64,000 bases of DNA from Gemmatimonadota bacterium (lineage in GTDB: Bacteria > Gemmatimonadota > Gemmatimonadetes > Palauibacterales > KS3-K002): contig CP070815.1 of assembly GCA_020344215.1 (NCBI GenBank), positions 353,973 through 417,972 of the forward strand. Direction: 5' to 3'. The position numbers were made by a program, and so were the translations under genes. This document shows positions 53,898 through 62,476 of the stretch, piece by piece (the first letter of the stretch is position 1; each line of letters starts with the position of its first letter). The notes under the pieces were generated by a model that saw only the letters and a program-made list of their open reading frames with translations, did no database searches and was not told where the DNA came from.

Positions 53898-54308
53898 CTA
53901 TCTATACTCCGACATACCGCCCTCGGTGCTCCGCTCGAAGCGGACCGGCAAGGTAGCCCACACCGCCACAGGCTGTTCACCCTCCGTTGCAGGGTGATAT
54001 CTCAGTTCCCACGCCCCATTCAGGGCGATCGAATCGAGCTCGGCGTGACCGCTCGAAAGCTCGATCTCCACCGAATCGACCGTGCCTACCGCTGTGATGT
54101 GCACCTTCAGCAACACCTCACCCTCGACACCCTCGCGCCATAGCCGGACCGGGTAGCGGAACGGCAGCTCCTGGCTCCGGAGCGCTGGCAGGCGCTGACC
54201 GTCGCGCAAGCTGTCCAACAAGCGGCCGATGCTCAGCCGCTCGCCGGCCACGGCGAAGCCGATGGCGACGGTCGCAACGACGAGCCCGAGAGCTACCACC
54301 CGCTTCAT
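53898..54308 (-). CDS. TonB C-terminal domain protein
   Basis: A 136-aa protein with an N-terminal TM anchor (VVALGLVVATVAIGFAVAG), a short linker and a TonB C-terminal domain (YPVRLWREGVEGEVLLKVHI, TVDSVEIELSSGHAELD, then ATLPVRF). TonB-like proteins couple inner-membrane energy to outer-membrane receptors, but the short Pro-poor linker here may not span the periplasm, so a structural or receptor-plug-independent role is possible. No ExbB/ExbD nearby. Coupled to mutS by ATGA. Confidence 0.82.
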   Translation of the reverse strand: MKRVVALGLVVATVAIGFAVAGERLSIGRLLDSLRDGQRLPALRSQELPFRYPVRLWREGVEGEVLLKVHITAVGTVDSVEIELSSGHAELDSIALNGAWELRYHPATEGEQPVAVWATLPVRFERSTEGGMSEYR

Positions 54309-56920
54309 CTGCCTTCCGCCTCCCGTTTGAGCTCCGCCAGGAGAGCGAGCGCCTCGAGTGGCGTGATCGCTTCAGGCGCGATGGCCCGCAGGCGTTGCAG
54401 CACCGGGCTCTCGGGCTCCTGGAAGAGTGAGAGCTGCGAGCGATCCACCGAATCCGGCAGCCTGCCCCGCCGACCGATGGCGGGCCCCGACCCGACCTCG
54501 ACACCCTCCAGGTCGCGCAGGATCTGCCGTGCACGCTCGATCACACCCGCCGGCAATCCGGCGAGGCGAGCGACCTGCACGCCGTAGGAGCGGTCGGCGC
54601 CGCCCGGTTCGAGACGACGTAGGAAGACGATCTCATCGCCCACTTCCTTGACGGCCACGTTGTAGGCCACGGCCGCGGGCAGCAGGTCGGCGATCTGGGT
54701 CAACTCGTGATAGTGGGTTGCGAAGATCGTCTTCGCACCGATGCAATCATGGATGTGCTCGCTCACCGACCAGGCGATCGAGACACCGTCGTACGTCGAT
54801 GTGCCCCGCCCGATCTCGTCCAGAAGCACCAGACTGCGATCCGTCGCGCCGTTCAGGATCGCCGCCGTCTCGATCATCTCGACCATGAACGTGCTGTGCC
54901 CCTGCGCCAGGTTGTCGGAAGCGCCGACCCTCGTGAAGATCCGGTCAGTGGCCCCGATCTCAGCCGAATCCGCCGGCACGAAGGAACCGATCTGCGCCAT
55001 AAGTGTGATGAGACCCACCTGGCGCAGGATCGTCGACTTCCCCGCCATGTTCGGGCCTGTCAAGATCATCAAACGCTCCCTACCGTCGAGCCGGACATCG
55101 TTGGGCACGAATTGCTCGCGCGGCATCATGCACTCGACGACCGGGTGCCGGCCGCCGCGGATCTCGATCCGGTCCTGCTCATCGACGCTCGGCCGTGTGT
55201 AACCGTTTCGCTCGGCGATGTAGGCGAGCGACGCGTACACATCGATGAGGGCGATCCGCCGCGCGCTATCGAGCAGACCCTCCACCTCGCCGCCCACGCT
55301 GTCGCGCACCTCACGGAACAGCCGCTGCTCCAGCTCACCAATGCGCTCCTCGGCGCTCAGTACCTTTGACTCCCATTCCTTGAGTTCGGGCGTGACGAAA
55401 CGTTCCGCGTTGGTGAGCGTCTGCCGCCGCTGGTAGTCTTCCGGCACCTTGCTGAGGTTCGGTTTGCTGACCTCGATGTAGTAGCCGAAGACTCGGTTGT
55501 ACCCAACTTTGAGCGAGCCGATTCTGGTGCGCTCCCGTTCCTTGCTCTGGAGCTCGGCAATCCAGTTCACCGCGCCATCGCGGATCGAGCGCAACTCATC
55601 GAGCTCCTGCGAGAAACCCGACCGCACCACGCCGCCGTCCGCAAGAACGGCCGGCGCTTCCGGATCGATCGCGCGCTCGATCAGCTCGGCCACGTCGTCC
55701 GCCGGGTCGAGCCCGTTGAGGGCGCTGGCCAGCTCGTCGCTCTGCGGCTCGCCCAGCGCCCCCACGACGGCGGGGATCTGGCGCAGCGAGCCGGCCAAGG
55801 CCAGGAGATCGCGCGGAGCGGCACGCTGAGCCCCAGCCTTGCCAGCCAGCCGGGCCAGGTCGCGCACCGCGCGCAGGGGCTCGCGCACTCGCTTGCGGCG
55901 TGGCCCATCCTCGAACAGCTCCTCGACGGCATCGAGGCGGCGGCGGATTGCACGCGGATCGGTCAGCGGACGCAGCAGCCAAGAGCGGAGCAGGCGAGCC
56001 CCCATCGGCGTGATCGTCGCGTCGATGACATCGAGCAACGTTGTCCCACCAAGCTCAGGACGGAGCGGTCGCACCACCTCGAGGTTGCGGCGCGTCATCT
56101 CGTCCATATGCAGCGCCAAGTCGCCACGCTCTGCCCTAGGCGGCCTCAGCTGGCTACCTCCACCCGGCTGGACCTCGAGCAGGTAGGACAGCAACGAGCC
56201 CGCCGCACGCACGGCGGGCTTGTCACCAGGCTCGGTCAACCCAAGGCTTGCCAGGCTGGTGATCGCGAAGTGGCGGCAGACCTTTTCGCCGGCGATCTCC
56301 GGGTCAAAGCACCAGTCTTCCTTATAGGTCAGGGGCTTCTCCGGTAGGGCCGTCGTGCTCGCGCCGGGGGCCGGCTCCCAGGAGCGCGGCAGCAGGATCT
56401 CCCGTGCGTCGATCCGCTGGAGCTCCGAGCCGAGCTCGTTACGCCCGATGCTGGCGCAGTAGAACTCACCCGTGGAAACGTCGGCCCAAGCCAATCCGAC
56501 GGTCTCGGCATCCGCGTCACCGGCCACCGCGGCGAGGAAGTTGTTCTCACCGGCCTCCAGCAACGCCTCCGAGAAGACGGCGCCGGGGGTTACGGTCTCG
56601 ACGACCTCACGGCGAACCACACCGCGCGCCTGCGAGGCATCTTCCACCTGCTGGCATATGGCCACGCGACGTCCCAGCCGGATGAGACGCTGTACATATT
56701 CCTGGGCAGCCTTGATCGGCACGCCGGCCAGCGGGACGTCACCCGCCTCCCCGTTATTCCGTGAGGTGAGTGTCAGGTTGAGGAGCCGAGAAGCTTCCTC
56801 GGCGTCCTCGAAGAACATCTCGTAGAAGTCGCCGACCTGAAAGAAGAGGATCGCGTCAGGATGGCGAGCCTTCATCTCCAGATACTGACGCATCAGAGGC
56901 GTGTTGGGGACGTTCGGCAA
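54305..56920 (-). CDS. mutS: DNA mismatch repair protein MutS
   Basis: Mismatch-binding ATPase, 871 aa. The mismatch reader FYEMF is in FFQVGDFYEMFFEDA, and the C-terminal ATPase has Walker A GPNMAGKST, FVPADSAEIGATDRIFTRVGASD, signature STFMVEM and Walker B LVLLDEIGRGTSTYDG. The dimerisation helix-turn-helix end (SLFQEPESPVLQRL) is present. The start is TTG 56920 with only a weak GGA upstream; ATG 56893 is in frame but would drop conserved residues. A 7-bp repeat array sits in its leader. Confidence 0.95.
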   Translation of the reverse strand: MPNVPNTPLMRQYLEMKARHPDAILFFQVGDFYEMFFEDAEEASRLLNLTLTSRNNGEAGDVPLAGVPIKAAQEYVQRLIRLGRRVAICQQVEDASQARGVVRREVVETVTPGAVFSEALLEAGENNFLAAVAGDADAETVGLAWADVSTGEFYCASIGRNELGSELQRIDAREILLPRSWEPAPGASTTALPEKPLTYKEDWCFDPEIAGEKVCRHFAITSLASLGLTEPGDKPAVRAAGSLLSYLLEVQPGGGSQLRPPRAERGDLALHMDEMTRRNLEVVRPLRPELGGTTLLDVIDATITPMGARLLRSWLLRPLTDPRAIRRRLDAVEELFEDGPRRKRVREPLRAVRDLARLAGKAGAQRAAPRDLLALAGSLRQIPAVVGALGEPQSDELASALNGLDPADDVAELIERAIDPEAPAVLADGGVVRSGFSQELDELRSIRDGAVNWIAELQSKERERTRIGSLKVGYNRVFGYYIEVSKPNLSKVPEDYQRRQTLTNAERFVTPELKEWESKVLSAEERIGELEQRLFREVRDSVGGEVEGLLDSARRIALIDVYASLAYIAERNGYTRPSVDEQDRIEIRGGRHPVVECMMPREQFVPNDVRLDGRERLMILTGPNMAGKSTILRQVGLITLMAQIGSFVPADSAEIGATDRIFTRVGASDNLAQGHSTFMVEMIETAAILNGATDRSLVLLDEIGRGTSTYDGVSIAWSVSEHIHDCIGAKTIFATHYHELTQIADLLPAAVAYNVAVKEVGDEIVFLRRLEPGGADRSYGVQVARLAGLPAGVIERARQILRDLEGVEVGSGPAIGRRGRLPDSVDRSQLSLFQEPESPVLQRLRAIAPEAITPLEALALLAELKREAEGR

Positions 56921-56932
56921 CAGCGGTTTCCG

Positions 56933-56981
56933 GTGATCTGTGATCGTCGATCAGTACTCGGTATTCGGCATTCGATATTCT
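56933..56981. repeat. Seven tandem degenerate heptamers
   Basis: Seven consecutive 7-bp units: GTGATCT, GTGATCG, TCGATCA, GTACTCG, GTATTCG, GCATTCG, ATATTCT. T-C at positions 5-6 is invariant in all seven. The array lies in the leader between the SPOR gene and mutS. Confidence 0.65.
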
Positions 56982-57018
56982 CTAGCGGCCAGCGGACCGT
57001 GCACTCCGCCGCCCGAAG

Positions 57019-57861
57019 CTACCGTTCGATCCGTTCCTCCTGCGAGACCAGGAACGGTGAGTGCCCCTCGCCGACCAGTCGCTCGAGTAGCCCCTGCGCT
57101 TCCGCCTCGAGCAACCCGCGTCCCACCCTTACCCGGTAGATGGGGTCGTCCGGAGTCGCCGCGAGCACCCAGGCGTCGTAACCGGCGATGAGAAGCTCGC
57201 GCGCCAGGCTCTGCGCCGCCGCCTCGTCCCGGAAAGCGGCGACCTGCACGGTGTAGCTCTGCTCGCTCGCGCCGCACGCCATTCGCTCTTCACGGAGTGC
57301 GCGATCCAGAAGCGAATCGCCCGGCGCTAGCTCCAGCAGGCCCTGCTCAACGGCAGCACAGGCGCGCTGCGTATCCCCCATCGCGCGCGCCGCCCGAGAG
57401 ACCCAGAGCAAGGCCTCGGGACCATGCTCGCTGGTCGGATAGTCGCGTCGCAGCCGACTTAGGTACTCGACGACCTTGGCGTACTCCTCTCTGGCGTACT
57501 TATACTGCGCGAGGCGCAACAGCGCGTCGTCGGCGTAGGGGGTCGTCGACCCCTCGATGACCACCTTCAGGTACTGTAGCTCAGCTTCCTCTCCGTCTTC
57601 GGCCAGGCGACCCGTGAGGAACCAGGCCCGTGCCTGCTGTTCCAAGGGCGCAGACTCTGCAAAATCGCTCTGCCAGCGGAGCAGCGCCTGGCGTGCCTCG
57701 CGGTTCTCACCGCGATCGGCCAGCCGCTCCGCCTGGTCGAGTAGTGAGGTGTCCTGCGGCCACGCCGACCCGGCGAGGGCCAGGGCGCAGCAGCCTACGA
57801 GCACTGCACTCGCGAGCGCACGGTACAAGCCTCTCGTTCTAGTATCGCTGTGATTCTCCAC
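57019..57861 (-). CDS. Periplasmic TPR-like protein with SPOR domain
   Basis: A 280-aa exported protein. A signal peptide (ALASAVLVGCCALALAGSAWPQ) precedes TPR-like helical repeats at about 35-180 (AERLADRGENREARQAL, YADDALLRLAQYKYAREEYAKVVEYL in two pieces) and a C-terminal SPOR domain (YTVQVAAFRDEAAAQSLAREL, VRVGRGLLEAEAQ). SPOR domains bind septal, denuded peptidoglycan. GTG 57861 has GGGAGG 5 nt upstream and overlaps the holA 3' end by 23 nt. The product probably works in envelope/division context. Confidence 0.85.
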   Translation of the reverse strand: MENHSDTRTRGLYRALASAVLVGCCALALAGSAWPQDTSLLDQAERLADRGENREARQALLRWQSDFAESAPLEQQARAWFLTGRLAEDGEEAELQYLKVVIEGSTTPYADDALLRLAQYKYAREEYAKVVEYLSRLRRDYPTSEHGPEALLWVSRAARAMGDTQRACAAVEQGLLELAPGDSLLDRALREERMACGASEQSYTVQVAAFRDEAAAQSLARELLIAGYDAWVLAATPDDPIYRVRVGRGLLEAEAQGLLERLVGEGHSPFLVSQEERIER

Positions 57862-58906
57862 CTCTGCCTCCCGCACCGGCGACCGCCTCTCGTCTAGAAC
57901 TCCCGATCCCGATCCGCAACAGCGCCTCCTCCAGCGCCGCACGATCTGACAGCCCGCCCGATTTGATCAATCGATCGGCGCGCAACAGCTCCGCCAGTGC
58001 CGCCTCGAGCTCCTCGCTCGTCCAGAGGCGAGCCTGCTTCACGTAAGTGCGAACCTTCCAGGCGAGGTTCCTATAGCTGCCGTCCCGCTTGAGTACCCTG
58101 ACGAGCACACCCTCGCCCGATCGCGCCAGACCGACTCTTATCAGCGACTCGGAGAGCCAGCCGATGAGCCCCACCGCACTCTCTCCGGAGTCGAGCAGGG
58201 CGGGCAACTCGGCGACAGCTGCCCCGATGCGCCGCTCCGCAACCTTGTCGACCCAACTCCAGCGGTCCACCTGGGGCAACGCACCGACGGCTGCCCGCAC
58301 CTCGCCGAGCCCGATCTTGCGCGCCGGTTCCACGTAGCTGACGAGCTTCTCCAACTCCTGCGCCAGCACACCCAATCGCGCCCCGATCCCGGCAGCGAGT
58401 AGCTGCGCAGCCGGAATCTCGAGTTCCACACCGTAGACCGCTTGCGCTCGCTGCGCGAGCCAGCCGGGCAACTCGGACGTGCCCGGCGCCCGCAACGCTA
58501 CCGTCACGCAGTGCTTGCGAAGCACATCGTAGAACTTCGCCTTGGACCCGCGCGGGACCTCCGCCGCCAAGATCAGCACCCGGTTCGAGACGTCCTGGCG
58601 CACGGCCTCCTCCACCACCGATCGCGCTCTTGGCGCCAATCCCTGGGCTCCGCGAATCACGACGACGCGGTACGGCGAGAGCATGGGTGGCGTCTCTAGC
58701 ATCGCCTCGAGACCCGCCGCATCTAGGTCTTCCCCACTCGCTTGATCCAGATCGAAATCGGCGGAACCGGCCGCCAGGTGGGCCTCGGCAAGGAGAGCGA
58801 TCGCCTCATCGCGCAGGAACGGGTCTTCCGCCGTAAGGAAGAAACTTCCGCCCAGCTTCCCCTTCCCCATCCTGTCGCTGAGAACGTCGTATGTCAGCTC
58901 TCCCAT
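57839..58906 (-). CDS. holA: DNA polymerase III delta subunit
   Basis: Clamp-loader delta (wrench) subunit, 355 aa. The N-terminal SFFLTAEDPFLRDEAIALL, VVVIRGAQGL, YRNLAWKVRTYVKQARLW and ELLRADRLIKSGG fit the HolA family, which lacks Walker motifs. It opens the beta clamp. The delta' subunit is at the other end of this window (6647). The start is ATG 58906. Its end overlaps the SPOR gene. Confidence 0.92.
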   Translation of the reverse strand: MGELTYDVLSDRMGKGKLGGSFFLTAEDPFLRDEAIALLAEAHLAAGSADFDLDQASGEDLDAAGLEAMLETPPMLSPYRVVVIRGAQGLAPRARSVVEEAVRQDVSNRVLILAAEVPRGSKAKFYDVLRKHCVTVALRAPGTSELPGWLAQRAQAVYGVELEIPAAQLLAAGIGARLGVLAQELEKLVSYVEPARKIGLGEVRAAVGALPQVDRWSWVDKVAERRIGAAVAELPALLDSGESAVGLIGWLSESLIRVGLARSGEGVLVRVLKRDGSYRNLAWKVRTYVKQARLWTSEELEAALAELLRADRLIKSGGLSDRAALEEALLRIGIGSSRREAVAGAGGRGGESQRY

Positions 58907-58963
58907 GCCAAAGTATTGGACGGGGAATCGAGAGGTGTCAACACGGCTCCAACTCTGGAACGC

Positions 58964-59521
58964 CTATTGGGCCGCGAGCTGCTCGCCCTTCGCCGGCGGC
59001 TGACGCGACGCCTCGAGGGGAGCCCGGAACAGAGAAATCTGGTCCGGCGGTGTCGCGAGCAGCCGGCTCTTGTCCAGGTCGGGGACTTGCAGGAAGCTGA
59101 CCGTCGGCCTGAGCCGGGGCGCCGGGCCCCAGAGCAACGCAGGCTCCCCCGTGGTCGTCGGCTCCACGGTTACCGGTGGAAGATCCACCGCACCCTCCCG
59201 GCCCAGCACCACCAACGAACTCGCCACGACCAGGGCGACGGCGGCCAAACCGGCCACCAGGGCGCCCACGCCACGCTCCCCCCGACCGAACGGCTCAGCG
59301 TACGGACCCAAGACCTGCGCCTTCACACGGGGCAGGAAATCCGGGCACGACTCCGCCGGCTCGAGATGCCGGACCAGCTCGAGACCTTGCCGCACCACCC
59401 GGTCGTAGTCTGCACAGTCCGGGCAGTTCAGTAAGTGATCGCAGTAGCTGCCTAAGGTGTGCTCCTCGAACTGGCAGTCGAGGAAGTCGGAGTAGTCCGT
59501 GATAAACTCTTCACATTCCAT
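58964..59521 (-). CDS. Anti-sigma factor with ZAS zinc finger
   Basis: A 185-aa membrane anti-sigma protein. The N-terminal zinc-binding anti-sigma motif HLLNCPDC (HxxxCxxC) lies at about residues 29-36 with upstream Cys partners; a TM follows at about 85-107 (VGALVAGLAAVALVVASSLVV) and an extracytoplasmic Pro-rich tail. It probably holds the ECF sigma encoded upstream (59775-60497), released on an envelope signal. Unusually a strong terminator separates the two genes, and the anti-sigma has its own GGAAC-type promoter. Confidence 0.82.
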   Translation of the reverse strand: MECEEFITDYSDFLDCQFEEHTLGSYCDHLLNCPDCADYDRVVRQGLELVRHLEPAESCPDFLPRVKAQVLGPYAEPFGRGERGVGALVAGLAAVALVVASSLVVLGREGAVDLPPVTVEPTTTGEPALLWGPAPRLRPTVSFLQVPDLDKSRLLATPPDQISLFRAPLEASRQPPAKGEQLAAQ

Positions 59522-59580
59522 GATCGCGCGCCCCGAGGCCGATCTCTACGCTGCCGAGCTGAGAATCGGTGGATCGCCCT

Positions 59581-59609
59581 TATTACGCATCAGGCGGCCC
59601 TGAGTTCCA
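59581..59609 (-). promoter_or_regulatory. Candidate ECF-type promoter for the anti-sigma gene
   Basis: On the minus strand GGAACT (59609-59604), 17 nt, then TAATAA (59586-59581), about 60 nt before the ATG. GGAAC is the usual ECF -35 core. Confidence 0.45.
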
Positions 59610-59711
59610 CCCGTCGCGGTGGGCAATAGGGAATATCGATATCGGGAAGTGCCAGGGAGATCCCCAATCCACCTCCGCCTTCCCAATTCGACATCCACGA
59701 TCCCCCGAAAG

Positions 59712-59738
59712 AAAAAGCGCCAGCCTTCTGGCTGGCGC
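59712..59738 (-). terminator. Intrinsic terminator of the ECF sigma gene
   Basis: Perfect 9-bp stem GCGCCAGCC/GGCTGGCGC (59717-59738) with a TTCT loop, followed on the minus strand by TTTTTCTTT. A clear Rho-independent terminator between sigma and anti-sigma. Confidence 0.88.
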
Positions 59739-59774
59739 CTAGAACTCGCGCGCTTGAACTCGGCCCGACCGCGA

Positions 59775-60497
59775 TCAGCGCAGCATCGGGGCGATGATCT
59801 GGGCGAAGTTATTGCGCGCCCGGTTCAGTCTCGACTTGACCGTGCCCAGGTTGACGCCTGTGATCTCGGAGATCTCCTCGTACGTCTTTCCCTCCATCTC
59901 CCTGAGCACGAATACCGACCGATGGTGCTCCGGCAGTTGCTCCACCGCCTTCTCGACTATGTCCCGAAGGTGGCGCTTCCTGAACAGATCGTCCGGCCGG
60001 TAATGCGGGTCCTCCCACTGCAGGGGCCGATGATCCGCCTCCCAGTTCTTCTTGATTGTCTGGAAGAGCACCAGCGGGTTTCTCGACCGGTTGCGAAGCT
60101 CGTTCTTCGCCAGGTTGCTGGCGATTGTGTAGATCCAGGTCGAGAACTTCTTCGTCTGGTCGAAGCGATGGAGGTGACGGTAGACCCGGATGAACGTCTC
60201 CTGCACCAAGTCCTCCGCCCGGTCTCGATCGCCGATCGTCCGGTAAATGAAGTTCAACAGCCGCGACTGGTAACGACGCACGAGCTCCGGGAACGCCAGC
60301 CCGTAGCCCTCCAGGAATCGAGCCACGAGCTCGCTGTCCTGAAGCTCGACGAGCGTGACCTCAAGCTCCTCGGCCCTCTTCGTCGCTGCCTGAGACATCT
60401 CTTCCCGTCTACCTTCACATTCCGGCGAAGTCGCGGCTGCAGGTCTCGCCTGCGGCTCCAACAGTTCAACGCCGCCCTTTACTCCGTCATCTATCAT
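59775..60497 (-). CDS. ECF RNA polymerase sigma factor
   Basis: Extracytoplasmic-function sigma factor, 240 aa. Region 2 is AFPELVRRYQSRLLNFIYRTIG, DRAEDLVQETFIRVYRHLHRFD (read in pieces) and the -10 recognition stretch FSTWIYTIASNLAKNELR; region 4 has LPEHHRSVFVLREMEGKTYEEI and VNLGTVKSRLNRARN. The start is uncertain: ATG 60497 has GGGGGA 8 nt upstream; ATG 60398 gives the more usual ECF length. The paired anti-sigma is downstream. Confidence 0.9.
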   Translation of the reverse strand: MIDDGVKGGVELLEPQARPAAATSPECEGRREEMSQAATKRAEELEVTLVELQDSELVARFLEGYGLAFPELVRRYQSRLLNFIYRTIGDRDRAEDLVQETFIRVYRHLHRFDQTKKFSTWIYTIASNLAKNELRNRSRNPLVLFQTIKKNWEADHRPLQWEDPHYRPDDLFRKRHLRDIVEKAVEQLPEHHRSVFVLREMEGKTYEEISEITGVNLGTVKSRLNRARNNFAQIIAPMLR

Positions 60498-60656
60498 GCG
60501 CTGGATCCCCCTTTTTCTCCCACCCGAACACCCGTGCAGGTTCCATTCCCAGCCCCTACGACTGACCGCCTGGCCCGGGTGGCACCCATAACCCTCTACA
60601 TAACAACCAGTTAATGGCTTCGCGCCGTCACCGCTCCCCGGGGATCCCAGCCTCGC

Positions 60657-60686
60657 ATTATGCAACTTTTTCAGTACTTATGTCTG
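60657..60686 (-). promoter_or_regulatory. Candidate promoter of the ECF sigma gene
   Basis: On the minus strand CAGACA (60686-60681), 18 nt, then CATAAT (60662-60657). The -10 is 5/6 to consensus, the -35 4/6. Confidence 0.4.
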
Positions 60687-60705
60687 ATGCCCCTCAGTAC
60701 TTATG
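60671..60705. repeat. Two 12-bp direct repeats, 23 bp apart
   Basis: TCAGTACTTATG occurs at 60671-60682 and exactly again at 60694-60705. The copies flank the predicted -35 box of the sigma gene and repeat at about two helical turns, which is typical of an operator. Each contains the palindrome AGTACT. Confidence 0.6.
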
Positions 60706-60950
60706 CCCGCACTGCGGCGCCCGCAGCCCTGCCGGACTCGCGGCGCCAGTAATCTCCAACACCTTCTCACGGGGGTGGAGTCGTCCTCCACTCCCCTACT
60801 ATTTATAGACGCGCCGGCGGGCCGGAGGGTTTCCCGATGCCAACATTTGTTTCTGCACCCAACCTGCCATCTCGAAGCCCCAAGCCCCGTTTCGCACACA
60901 GTGGCGTAGTTGCCGGCTCGACGCTTGACACCAACTGAGTCAATCTATCC

Positions 60951-60981
60951 GAATAAAAACCGAAAGTCGAGGGCCCTCGAC
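60951..60981 (-). terminator. Terminator after the M16 peptidase pair
   Basis: GTCGAGGGCCCTCGAC (60966-60981) is a 16-bp palindrome folding as a 6-bp stem, followed on the minus strand by a T-rich run with TTTTTATTC. It ends the M16 transcript. Confidence 0.6.
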
Positions 60982-61093
60982 CGACCTCCAAACCGCTGAG
61001 AAGCGAGGCCGGCCAGAAGCGGAAGGTCTAGGCGGTCAGAGCCGCGGGCACTCGGCGAGCAGGCAAGTGGGATCGGCCGCGCGGACCGGTGGG

Positions 61094-62473
61094 CTACAGC
61101 TCGGTCGGGCGGCCGTGGATGTCCCGCATCTGGACGGGACCCAAGCTCTCGAGGTCGGATCGGAAGTCGTGAACGGGCCCGACGACGACTACGGCGAAGG
61201 ATTCACTGGCCAGGAAGCGCTGGGCCACATTCTGTACGTCGGAAGCGGTCACCGCCCTGATCTGATCGGCGTACGTCTCCCAGTAGTCGTCGGGGAGGCC
61301 GAACACTACCTGGCCAGCGATTCGACCGGAGACCTGGTCGACCGTCTCGAAGAGCCGTGGTAGCGAGAGGGTCACGGCGTTAACGGCGAGTTCCATCTCC
61401 TCATCCTGCGGTTGCTCAGCCGTCATTCGCTCCATCTCTCCAATGATCTCGCGCACCGCATCGACGGTCGCTTTCGCTTCGACCGCCGTGGCCACGAAGA
61501 ATGGACCGCGGCGCTTGCGGGCGTCGAAGCGCGAGGACGCGCCGTACGTCCAACCCTTGTCCTCCCGGAGGTTCATGTTGATGCGGGAGCTGAAGAGGCC
61601 TCCCAGGATCGCATTCATGATCAGCGCGGCGTAGTAGTCGGGGTCGAGACGCGCGATCCCGATTCCGCCCACGCGGATCTCAGACTGCGGCCCCGGCCAG
61701 GGCACGGCCCAAAGTCGGCGCTGGCCGATCGGCTCCGGGTCCGCCAGTACCGTGGCAGCGGCAAAATCACCCTGCCAGCTGCCGAAGGCACTCTCCAATC
61801 GGCCCTGAAGCTCATCGGGCTCCGGAACATCTCCCACCAGGATAAGGGTCGCTCCCGAGGGGCGGTAGAATCGCGAGTGGAAGTCGCTCAGCACGCCGGC
61901 ATCGATCTGCCTGACCGTCTCCTCTATCCCGCCTGCCCTCATCCCGTACGGATGGGAGCCAAAGCTGGCCTCGCCCATCCGCAGGTTTGCAACGATGCGC
62001 GGCTCATCCAACCCACTCGCGATCTCGTCCAGGCGTTCGTCCCTGAGTCGCCCCACCTCCCCCTCATCGAACGCCGGGCGCGCCAGGACCTCTGCCAGCA
62101 AATCGAAGGCCCCGTCCATCACCTGGCTCAAGAAGTGAAGGCTGAGCAGCGTCGTGTCGTGGTTGATGTCGAGGCTGAAGCGAGCGCCGAGGTAATCGAG
62201 CCACTCGGCGACCTCCGGAGCCGAGCGCTCCGTCGTCCCCTCCGTCAATGCGCGAGCCACGAGCAGCGCCGTTCCCGCGTGCTCCCTGGCGTCCTCGCAG
62301 GCGCCGTAGGGGAGGACGAGCCGCGCCGACACCTCGGGCATATCGTCGTGGCGGACCGACAGCACGCTCAGCCCGTTGGCGAGGCGGAGGCGCTTGAACG
62401 CCGGGAGAACGATCTTCGGGGATGGCCCAGCGGCCGGACGCAGACTACGATCGACCGACGTCCTACCCGACAT
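61094..62473 (-). CDS. M16 family peptidase, non-catalytic partner
   Basis: Insulinase-like (M16) protein, 459 aa. Two M16 domains are visible (FKRLRLANGLSVLSVRHDD at the N-terminus, YRPSGATLILVGDV, and a SRINMNLREDKGWTYGASS C-terminal domain with R/Y pair). The HXXEH zinc motif is lost: the position reads REHAGTALLVARAL. It is therefore probably the R/Y-bearing, inactive half of a heterodimeric protease. ATG 62473 has GAGGGGGG 6 nt upstream and lies 3 nt after the partner stop; GTG 62476 is also possible. Confidence 0.88.
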   Translation of the reverse strand: MSGRTSVDRSLRPAAGPSPKIVLPAFKRLRLANGLSVLSVRHDDMPEVSARLVLPYGACEDAREHAGTALLVARALTEGTTERSAPEVAEWLDYLGARFSLDINHDTTLLSLHFLSQVMDGAFDLLAEVLARPAFDEGEVGRLRDERLDEIASGLDEPRIVANLRMGEASFGSHPYGMRAGGIEETVRQIDAGVLSDFHSRFYRPSGATLILVGDVPEPDELQGRLESAFGSWQGDFAAATVLADPEPIGQRRLWAVPWPGPQSEIRVGGIGIARLDPDYYAALIMNAILGGLFSSRINMNLREDKGWTYGASSRFDARKRRGPFFVATAVEAKATVDAVREIIGEMERMTAEQPQDEEMELAVNAVTLSLPRLFETVDQVSGRIAGQVVFGLPDDYWETYADQIRAVTASDVQNVAQRFLASESFAVVVVGPVHDFRSDLESLGPVQMRDIHGRPTEL

Positions 62474-62476
62474 CAC

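Larger units (their letters stand above)
60498..61093. other. Long intergenic region with regulatory signals
   Basis: About 600 nt without a convincing gene between the ECF sigma and the M16 peptidases (both minus). It holds the sigma promoter and direct repeats (60657-60705), a GGGGG-TGGAG/CTCCA-CTCCCC hairpin at 60771-60796, and the M16 terminator near 60951-60981. Short ORFs here have no SD or family features. Confidence 0.6.
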
